A stretch of DNA of 11,771 nucleotides from positions 1-11,771 of the forward strand of contig UQRG01000035.1 of NCBI GenBank assembly GCA_900543365.1, given 5' to 3'. A program made the translations under genes and the position numbers. The notes beneath the pieces are model-generated. The model had not been told where the DNA came from, searched no databases, and worked only from the letters and a program-made list of their open reading frames with translations. Positions within the stretch are counted from its first letter, which is position 1. Each line of letters opens with the position of its first letter. Below, one piece after another: positions 6,024-11,771 of this stretch. The stretch comes from an uncultured Eubacterium sp. Its GTDB lineage: Bacteria > Bacillota > Clostridia > Lachnospirales > CAG-274.

Positions 6024-7391
6024 TTGAAAAAATTTATATCAATGATTATGGCTGTTTTATTGTTAGTATCATCAGCAACTTTTACATTGGCTGATGATGA
6101 TATGGACAACTTGCCAATACAAGAGCAAGCCGATACAGCCGGTGCATATTTTGGGGAAATTATAAAATACATTAAAGAAAACTATGTAGGTGGTGAGGTG
6201 GACACTGAAAAGCTAGTACAAGCAGCAGTAAGAGCTGTTGTCGGTGAATTAGACAGTTATAGTGATTACCTTACACCTGAGGAATATAAGCTCGTAAAAG
6301 AATCTGAAAGAACTGTATGGTATGCACCTGAATTTAAGTGTGATTTTTCTGGTGGTGGCTATCCTGTTATTTCAGAAATATCAAGTGGTTCAAGAGCTTA
6401 TCAAGACGGTATAAGAGTCGGTGATGAAATAAGAGCTATAAAAAATGTTTCAGCCTATGCTATTGGCGAGGAAGAGTATTTTTCATCTGTTACATCTGAT
6501 ATAGCTGAAGCTATAACAATGAAAATATCTCGAGGTGATACTGTAAGGGAATATAACATTAATCTTGTAAGAGTTGAGCTACACTCTGTAAGTAATGTAA
6601 ATGATATGTCACAGTTTAACAGCTCAGGTCAGAACTTTAATGATAGTAGTGTAGGGTATATTAAAATTTCTACATTTACTAATAATACTGCTAATGAGTT
6701 TGCCAATGCCCTTAATACATTTAAGGCAGCAGGTAAATCCAAGCTTATATTAGATTTAAGAGGTAATACAGGTGGTTATGTTGAAGAGGCAATTAATGTT
6801 GCCAAACTTATTGTACCTGGTGGTGTAATAATTACTACAAGAGATAAAAAAGGTAATTTAACAACCTATTCATCTGACTTAAAGGTGACTCCTTATGAAA
6901 AATGTGTTGTACTTGTTGATGGTATGACGGCTTCTGCTGCAGAAATTGTGGCATCAGCTATGCAAGATAGTGGTGCTGCTAAAATTGTAGGCGAAAAAAC
7001 ATTTGGCAAGGGTGTAATGCAAAGTGTAATGTCATTTGATGATGTTGGTGTTGTTAAAATGACAACACTTGAATACTCATCACGCTACGGCAAGAAAATA
7101 AATGGTGTAGGTATTACACCAGATATAACTGTTGATAAAATATTGTTCGTTTCAGAAAAGGATTCCCTTGATAGTGCTAATGTTATTGCAGCCTTAAAAT
7201 TTTTAGGATTTAAAGTTGATGCTGAAAATACAGTTGCTAGAGATTTAGGGCGTTATCAAGCAGAAATGAACTTAAATGTTACATATAAATTAGACGGTCC
7301 AACTGTAGCGGCAATAAATTATGAAATATATACTGGTCTAATGGAAAATGATAGAATTCTTACTGTAGGTTATATAAATCTTTTAGCCTAA
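6024..7391 (+). CDS. Secreted S41 family (C-terminal processing) protease with PDZ domain
   Basis: A 455-residue protein starting at TTG 6024, supported by AGAAGGTG at 6011-6018 with 5-nt spacing. Residues 1-23 form a signal peptide (MKKFISMIMAVLLLVSSATF, then TLA before the acidic DDDMD), so it acts outside the membrane, cleaved or anchored. An N-terminal helical region with YSDYLTPEEY at 79-88 is followed by a PDZ domain around 95-185 (GSRAYQDGIRVGDEIRAI at 122-139). The S41 domain follows, with LILDLRGNTGGYV at 241-253, the nucleophile S304 in GMTASAAE, and K329 and Q333 in TFGKGVMQ, matching the Ser-Lys-Gln set of CtpA/CtpB. The C-terminal 75 or so residues resemble the small peptidoglycan-binding-like tail of clostridial homologues. 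It lies 36 nt after pgsA. The substrate is unknown; roles in envelope protein processing are typical of the family. Confidence 0.92.
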   Translation: MKKFISMIMAVLLLVSSATFTLADDDMDNLPIQEQADTAGAYFGEIIKYIKENYVGGEVDTEKLVQAAVRAVVGELDSYSDYLTPEEYKLVKESERTVWYAPEFKCDFSGGGYPVISEISSGSRAYQDGIRVGDEIRAIKNVSAYAIGEEEYFSSVTSDIAEAITMKISRGDTVREYNINLVRVELHSVSNVNDMSQFNSSGQNFNDSSVGYIKISTFTNNTANEFANALNTFKAAGKSKLILDLRGNTGGYVEEAINVAKLIVPGGVIITTRDKKGNLTTYSSDLKVTPYEKCVVLVDGMTASAAEIVASAMQDSGAAKIVGEKTFGKGVMQSVMSFDDVGVVKMTTLEYSSRYGKKINGVGITPDITVDKILFVSEKDSLDSANVIAALKFLGFKVDAENTVARDLGRYQAEMNLNVTYKLDGPTVAAINYEIYTGLMENDRILTVGYINLLA

Positions 7392-7395
7392 TCTA

Positions 7396-7424
7396 TTGAC
7401 GAAAATTCGTTTTTAGGTTATACT
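7396..7424 (+). promoter_or_regulatory. SigA-type promoter of pyrG
   Basis: TTGACG (7396-7401) and TATACT (7419-7424) are separated by 17 nt. The -35 box starts 5 nt after the protease stop codon. The predicted start is near 7431, with about 52 nt of A/T-rich leader before the ATG. The leader has no GGGC-type initial sequence and no hairpin with a T-run, so the B. subtilis type of CTP-responsive pyrG attenuation is not visible. Confidence 0.8.
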
Positions 7425-7482
7425 AATATGAGTTTTTAGATAAGTTTTTGTAAAATAATAGAAATATTTAAGAGGTGCTATG

Positions 7483-9084
7483 ATGAAATACATTTTTGTA
7501 ACAGGTGGTGTTGTTTCCGGTCTTGGTAAAGGTATTACTGCTGCTTCTTTAGGAAGACTTTTAAAGGCTAGAGGTTATAAGGTTACAATTCAGAAATTTG
7601 ATCCTTATGTTAATATTGACCCTGGTACTATGAGCCCTTATCAGCACGGAGAAGTATTCGTAACTGATGACGGTACTGAAACTGACCTTGATTTAGGTCA
7701 CTATGAAAGATTTATTGACGAAAGTCTTACTGTAAATAGCAATATTACTACTGGCAAAATTTATTGGTCTGTTCTTAATAAAGAGAGAAAAGGCGAATAT
7801 TTAGGTGCTACTGTTCAGGTTATACCTCACATTACTAATGCTATTAAAGAAAAGGTATATGCTGCAGGTAAGGACTCTGATGTTGACTTTGTTATTACTG
7901 AAATTGGTGGTACAGTTGGTGATATTGAATCAAGCCCATTTATTGAAGCTATTAGACAGGTTAAATCTGATGTAGGTGCCGATAATGTAGCTTATATCCA
8001 TGTTACTCTTATGATTTATCTTTCTAAGAGTAAAGAAATGAAGACTAAGCCAACTCAGAACTCTGTAAATCAACTTCGTTCTATTGGTATTCAGCCTGAT
8101 GTTGTTGTTTGTAGAACTGAATATCCTATTACAGATGAAGCTAAAGAAAAAATATCTATGTTCTGTAATGTTGATAAGGATTGCATCATTGAAAACATTG
8201 ACTGTGATTCCCTCTATGAAGTTCCTCTCTTAATGGAAAAAGAAAACCTTGCAGACATTATTTGTAAGAAACTTAAAATGCCTCTTGTACAGCCTGACCT
8301 TTCAGACTGGGAAGATGTAGTTCAGAAAGAAAAATCTCTTGATAAGACTGTTGAAATAGCTATTGTTGGTAAATATGTAGCTTTACACGATGCTTATCTT
8401 TCTATCGTTGAAAGTCTTAACCACGCTGGTATACACAGTGGTGCTCACATTAAGTTCCGTTGGGTTGACTCTGAAGAAATTGAAGAAAAATCAGCTGAAG
8501 AACTTCTTAAGGGCGTAAATGGTATGGTTATTCCTGGTGGATTTGGCACAAGAGGTGTTGAAGGAAAAATTCAAGCCGTTAAGTATGCTAGAGAAAATAA
8601 AATACCTATGCTTGGTATTTGCCTTGGTATGCACTGTACAGTTATTGAATATGCTAGAAATGTGCTTGGCTTAACAGATGCCCATACTACTGAAATTGAC
8701 CCTAAGACAACTAACCCTGTTATTGATATTATGGCTGACCAAAAGAATATTGATAATCTTGGTGGTACTATGCGTCTTGGTGCTTACCCTTGTGTATTAA
8801 CTGATGGCACAACATCTATTGAGCTTTATGGTACTAAGAACATAAGCGAAAGACATAGACATCGTTATGAATTCAACAATTCTTACAAAGAATCTCTTGA
8901 AAATGCAGGTCTTAAGGTAGCAGGTACTTCACCTGATGGCAGACTTGTTGAAATGGTGGAAATGAGTAAAGCTGACCACCCTTACTTTGTAAGTGTTCAG
9001 TTCCACCCAGAATTTAAGTCAAGACCTAACAAGCCTCATCCATTGTTTATGGGACTTGTTGATGCCGCTATTAAAAATATGTAA
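7483..9084 (+). CDS. pyrG: CTP synthase (glutamine-hydrolysing)
   Basis: A 533-residue cytoplasmic enzyme, normal length, converting UTP, ATP and glutamine to CTP. The N-terminal synthetase domain starts MKYIFVTGGVVSGLGKGI, with the ATP-binding loop at 8-17. KFDPYVNIDPGTMSPYQHGE lies at 38-57 and TEIGGTVGDIES at 139-150, both family signatures. The C-terminal class I glutamine amidotransferase domain has the oxyanion patch PGGFGTRG (351-358), nucleophile C380 in GICLGMH, and the H508/E510 pair in FHPEF. One oddity is that the residue after GICLGM is His384, where homologues usually have Gln. Two adjacent ATGs exist (7480, 7483); I chose the second because the AGAGGTG site (7471-7477) is better spaced and it matches the family start. 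The gene has its own promoter and ends at twin terminators. Confidence 0.98.
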   Translation: MKYIFVTGGVVSGLGKGITAASLGRLLKARGYKVTIQKFDPYVNIDPGTMSPYQHGEVFVTDDGTETDLDLGHYERFIDESLTVNSNITTGKIYWSVLNKERKGEYLGATVQVIPHITNAIKEKVYAAGKDSDVDFVITEIGGTVGDIESSPFIEAIRQVKSDVGADNVAYIHVTLMIYLSKSKEMKTKPTQNSVNQLRSIGIQPDVVVCRTEYPITDEAKEKISMFCNVDKDCIIENIDCDSLYEVPLLMEKENLADIICKKLKMPLVQPDLSDWEDVVQKEKSLDKTVEIAIVGKYVALHDAYLSIVESLNHAGIHSGAHIKFRWVDSEEIEEKSAEELLKGVNGMVIPGGFGTRGVEGKIQAVKYARENKIPMLGICLGMHCTVIEYARNVLGLTDAHTTEIDPKTTNPVIDIMADQKNIDNLGGTMRLGAYPCVLTDGTTSIELYGTKNISERHRHRYEFNNSYKESLENAGLKVAGTSPDGRLVEMVEMSKADHPYFVSVQFHPEFKSRPNKPHPLFMGLVDAAIKNM

Positions 9085-9116
9085 TATAAAATATGTTGAT
9101 TATTTAACATTTATTC

Positions 9117-9153
9117 AATAACCCCCACTTCTAATACAGAAATGGGGGTTATT
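9117..9153 (+). terminator. First hairpin downstream of pyrG
   Basis: AATAACCCCCA (9117-9127) pairs perfectly with TGGGGGTTATT (9143-9153). The stem continues after one C-A mismatch with TTCT/AGAA around an AATAC loop. It starts 33 nt after the pyrG stop. The stem is strong, but the following bases are mixed A and T rather than a pure T-run, so termination may be completed by the second hairpin. Confidence 0.75.
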
Positions 9154-9167
9154 ATTAATACATAACT

Positions 9168-9204
9168 AAAAAACTCACTTCTAATACTAGAAATGAGTTT
9201 TTTT
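9168..9204. terminator. Bidirectional terminator between pyrG and the purine permease
   Basis: AAAAAACTCA (9168-9177) pairs with TGAGTTTTTT (9194-9203). After one C-A mismatch the stem continues with TTCT/AGAA. The A-run on one side and the T-run on the other make it functional on both strands: a second stop for pyrG and the stop for the permease gene, which ends at 9206. Its apical part nearly repeats that of the hairpin at 9117-9153. Confidence 0.85.
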
Positions 9205-9205
9205 A

Positions 9206-10600
9206 TTAAAGTAAAATATACTTGAGAATAAACAATATACTTAATATATACATTAAAATGCTAGCTCTAGCCTTCTTATTAGGATTAATGATATGTAAAA
9301 CTGTATAAGAAATTACACCCATTGAAATACCCTCTGAAATACTAGAAAAGAAAGGCATTGCAATCATACAAATATACGCCGGAATTGATTCAAAACAATC
9401 GGAAAAGTCAATATTTGTAATATTAGTAACCATATAAAAACCAACAATAACAAGTGCAGGTGCAGTTGCAAATGAAGGAATTGCAAGAAAAATTGGCGAG
9501 AAGAATAATGCTAAACCAAATAAAATTGCAGTAACTAACGCTGTTAAACCAGTTCTACCACCTTCTGTAACACCTGAAGCACTTTCAATATAAGTAGTTG
9601 TTGTTGATGTACCTATAATAGCACCAAAAGTCGTTGCAACAGCGTCAGCTAATAAGGCCCCTTTAATTTTAGGAAGTTTACCTTCTTTGTCTAAAAGACC
9701 AGCCTTAGAAGACACGCCAATAAGTGTTCCAATAGTGTCAAACAAGTCAACAAATAAGAAAGCAAACACAACAACAATAAAATTTACTAAACCATTTTTA
9801 TTTGTAAAAATTTCGCTAAAATTAAGTTTAAAAGCAACCTCTTTAATATCCCCAAAAGCAAAGCTAATCACACCATTAGGAATTAAAGAATAAAAACCTG
9901 CATCTGGATTTGGTACATATACACCAGCTATCTGACAAATAATACCCAATACCCAAGTTATAACAATACCTAAAAGAATATTACCCTTTACATTCTTAGC
10001 AACTAAAGCACCTGTAATAATTGTACCAATAACAGCAAGTAAAACAGTAATACCAACATCGTTGAAACCAACAACTCCAGCTTCAAGACCATTAGCCTTA
10101 ATGTAATTATCAATAGAAAAAAGATTTAAACTGCCAGTAACAATATTAGCATTTTTTAAACCAATAATTGCAATGTAAAGACCAATACCAACAGAAACTG
10201 CTGTTTTTAATGTCATTGGAATAGAATTAAATATAGCTGTTCTAATATTTGTTAAAGATAAAAGTATAAAAATTATACCTTCAACAAATACAGCTGTAAG
10301 AGCTGTTTCCCAACTATAACCCATATCAATAACTACTGTATAAGCAAAGTATGCATTAAGTCCCATACCAGGAGCTAAAGCAAATGGATAGTTGGCAAAT
10401 ATAGCCATAAGTAATGTACCAACAAAGGCAGAAAGAGCAGTTGCTATAAACACACCGTTAGAATTCATACCTGTTGCTGATAAAATATTAGGATTTACTG
10501 CAAGTATATATGCCATTGTCATAAATACTGTAATACCAGCAAGTACCTCAGTCTTAACATCTGTGTTGTGCTCTTTCAGCTTAAAAAGCTTTTCAAACAT
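9206..10600 (-). CDS. NCS2 family purine permease (AzgA/PbuG/PbuO type)
   Basis: A 464-residue integral membrane protein with roughly 12-14 hydrophobic segments, the normal size for the AzgA-like branch (COG2252) of the nucleobase transporters, which import hypoxanthine, guanine or adenine with protons. Diagnostic patches are an N-terminal KTEVLAGITVFMTMAYILAV at 16-35, PFALAPGMGLNAYFAY at 72-87, FLFVDLFDTIGTLIG at 281-295 and TYIESASGVTEGGRTGLTA at 336-354. The base specificity within the purines cannot be decided by eye. The ATG at 10600 has AAGGAGG 8 nt upstream. It is a single-gene unit with promoter 10646-10674 and terminator 9168-9204. No purine riboswitch is present in its short leader, although transporters of this kind often have one in Firmicutes. 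Confidence 0.93.
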   Translation of the reverse strand: MFEKLFKLKEHNTDVKTEVLAGITVFMTMAYILAVNPNILSATGMNSNGVFIATALSAFVGTLLMAIFANYPFALAPGMGLNAYFAYTVVIDMGYSWETALTAVFVEGIIFILLSLTNIRTAIFNSIPMTLKTAVSVGIGLYIAIIGLKNANIVTGSLNLFSIDNYIKANGLEAGVVGFNDVGITVLLAVIGTIITGALVAKNVKGNILLGIVITWVLGIICQIAGVYVPNPDAGFYSLIPNGVISFAFGDIKEVAFKLNFSEIFTNKNGLVNFIVVVFAFLFVDLFDTIGTLIGVSSKAGLLDKEGKLPKIKGALLADAVATTFGAIIGTSTTTTYIESASGVTEGGRTGLTALVTAILFGLALFFSPIFLAIPSFATAPALVIVGFYMVTNITNIDFSDCFESIPAYICMIAMPFFSSISEGISMGVISYTVLHIINPNKKARASILMYILSILFILKYILL

Positions 10601-10645
10601 AAGTTATTCCTCCTTAAAAAATTATTTAATTTTACATACTCAGTA

Positions 10646-10674
10646 ATTATATTGTTTTTTTGCTTTTAGGTCAA
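10646..10674 (-). promoter_or_regulatory. SigA-type promoter of the purine permease
   Basis: On the minus strand, TTGACC (10674-10669) and a perfect TATAAT (10651-10646) are separated by 17 nt. The predicted start is near 10639, leaving a leader of only about 39 nt. This is too short for a purine riboswitch with an expression platform. Confidence 0.85.
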
Positions 10675-10723
10675 GTAAAACTATAGAAAAAATAAAGATT
10701 TTATATAATTTGCACATATTATG

Positions 10724-10756
10724 TAAAAAAATAGCCGATAGCAAAACTATCGGCTA
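10724..10756 (-). terminator. Intrinsic terminator of the VanW-domain gene
   Basis: TAGCCGATAG and CTATCGGCTA (10756-10747 and 10741-10732 on the minus strand) form a perfect 10-bp stem with a 5-nt loop. Seven Ts (10731-10725) follow immediately. It lies 64 nt past the stop of the VanW gene and upstream of the permease promoter, so it insulates the two. The other strand has no T-run, so it works in one direction only. Confidence 0.9.
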
Positions 10757-10819
10757 AAAGTTGTCAAGAAAATAAACAAACCTAAAAATACTTTTATTTC
10801 TATATATTAATGTTTTTTA

Positions 10820-11771
10820 TTATTTTACAGTAGTAGTATTTTCACTAGTACCAGTACCTATAAGAGTAACTTGTCGTCTAGGTAAATATGTACTTGTATT
10901 TATTTTTACAGTTTCTTTTAAGACACCATTTTCGTATACATCTTTATAAAGTTCATATACATAACCATTTTTAGCAGTTACATCAAGTTTAGTTGTTCCT
11001 ACTGGTAATGAACTATCCTCCTTTGTTACCGGATCATCAGGAGGTGTTTCCTTTATAAATTTGTTATGAAATTTAATAGTTCTACCAGCATTGTGAATTT
11101 CCTTACCATATATATTAACAACTACATTTGTACTTGTAAGATAAGACTCTATAAACACAGCACAATTTGTATCATTTTTAAACTTAAGATCCTTATAATC
11201 ACCTGCAAGAGTTGCATCAAAGCCATAATCAGCATAACCCACTTTCATAGAGTGGTTGTATCTCTCTGTAATTTTAAGTTCAGCATTTAAAAGTGCCATA
11301 TACAAGGCACTAGATACCTGACACATACCTCCACCAATACTATCTTCAATTCTACCATTTACAATAGTACCAGCATTTGCCCAACCATTAGCCTCTGTAC
11401 AAGGATTAAAGTGTTCGTTAGTAGAAAACACTTCATTAGGATAAACTACAACTCCATTGATTTTAGCACAGCCATTTTTAAGGTTTTGTATTCTATTTGC
11501 ATCTCCACCTTTATATGGACTTGAGTATGAACCAATAATTCCGGTAATACCAGTTACATCAGCATCTTTATGTTTAGGTTCTGTTGTTTTAATATCAAAT
11601 TTAACTTCCTTACCAAAATCTCTTTTGTCAATAAGGTCATATACTTGATTTAAAATAGCATCTTTGTCAATACTATAACCAGTTTGTGAAGGTGTAACAA
11701 CAAATTGACCGTTAATTCTTTTTAATCCTGCATCTTTTGCCTCAACAGTAATTTTGTCGGAAATAGCATTA
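10820..11771 (-). CDS. VanW family cell-envelope protein, N-terminus cut by window edge
   Basis: The frame is open to the right edge, giving 316 visible residues. The first 65 or so (LKRINGQFVVTPSQTGYSID at 16-35) resemble the putative peptidoglycan-binding domain found before VanW domains in YoaR-like proteins. The VanW domain follows with YSSPYKGGDANRIQNLKNG at 82-100, KINGVVVYPNEVFS at 103-116, the signature IGGGMCQVSSALY at 145-157, YNHSMKVGYADYGFDAT at 171-187 and LKFKNDT at 195-201. The last 65 residues, after a Pro/Asp-rich linker, look like a G5-like or tail domain (NGYVYELYKDVYENG at 268-282). The missing N-terminus probably holds a membrane anchor or signal. Stand-alone VanW proteins are common in Clostridia, their biochemical role is unknown, and this does not by itself indicate glycopeptide resistance. 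An in-frame GTG at 11431 is internal and is not the start. Confidence 0.9.
   Translation of the reverse strand, partial: NAISDKITVEAKDAGLKRINGQFVVTPSQTGYSIDKDAILNQVYDLIDKRDFGKEVKFDIKTTEPKHKDADVTGITGIIGSYSSPYKGGDANRIQNLKNGCAKINGVVVYPNEVFSTNEHFNPCTEANGWANAGTIVNGRIEDSIGGGMCQVSSALYMALLNAELKITERYNHSMKVGYADYGFDATLAGDYKDLKFKNDTNCAVFIESYLTSTNVVVNIYGKEIHNAGRTIKFHNKFIKETPPDDPVTKEDSSLPVGTTKLDVTAKNGYVYELYKDVYENGVLKETVKINTSTYLPRRQVTLIGTGTSENTTTVK

Noticed and set aside
10820..11431. A short 203-residue VanW-like gene starting at GTG 11431
   Set aside because: The frame is open to the window edge and the residues upstream of it are conserved VanW sequence, so this GTG is internal.
10820..11771. VanW as evidence of a vancomycin-resistance cluster
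   Set aside because: No VanA/B ligase, VanH, VanX, VanY or VanRS genes are in the window, and stand-alone VanW proteins are widespread in Clostridia.

Overview
The window is low-GC DNA carrying ordinary chromosomal housekeeping genes. Gene content, strong AGGAGG-type ribosome binding sites, several TTG starts and canonical TTGACA/TATAAT promoters point to a Clostridia-type Firmicute (Bacillota). A Lachnospirales or related gut anaerobe is a reasonable guess, but this is inference from gene style and neighbours, not from a marker comparison. No rRNA, tRNA, CRISPR array, insertion sequence, phage gene or recognisable defence or toxin-antitoxin module is present.

Left part, minus strand (reading leftward from about 3890). 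A divergent intergenic region (3892-4087) fires left into a tightly packed three-gene unit: a membrane-anchored YdcF/DUF218 protein, a class I SAM-dependent methyltransferase, and the redox chaperone Hsp33 (hslO). Spacings are 2-3 nt. A separate strong promoter (1437-1465) then drives rpsU (ribosomal protein S21) and yqeY (GatB/YqeY protein), which end at an intrinsic terminator (675-706). Beyond it lies a YczE/DUF6198-type membrane protein, cut by the left window edge.

Middle part, plus strand. The same divergent region fires right into rimO (methylthiotransferase for ribosomal protein S12), pgsA (phosphatidylglycerophosphate synthase) and a secreted S41/C-terminal-processing protease with a PDZ domain. 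pyrG (CTP synthase) follows from its own consensus promoter. It ends at two tandem hairpins whose apical parts are nearly identical; the second also serves the convergent gene on the other strand.

Right part, minus strand. An AzgA/PbuG-type NCS2 purine permease has its own promoter. To its right is a VanW-domain cell-envelope protein with its own terminator, cut by the right window edge.

Functionally the genes serve translation (S21, S12 modification, YqeY), nucleotide supply (CTP synthase, purine uptake), and envelope lipid, protease and wall functions (PgsA, S41 protease, VanW, YdcF). PgsA uses CDP-diacylglycerol, whose synthesis needs CTP, so pgsA and pyrG are metabolically linked as well as adjacent. 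I found no previously undescribed system. The points worth a second look are regulatory details (rpsU leader, twin terminators, a terminator in front of the left-edge gene) and one unusual residue in the CTP synthase glutaminase site.
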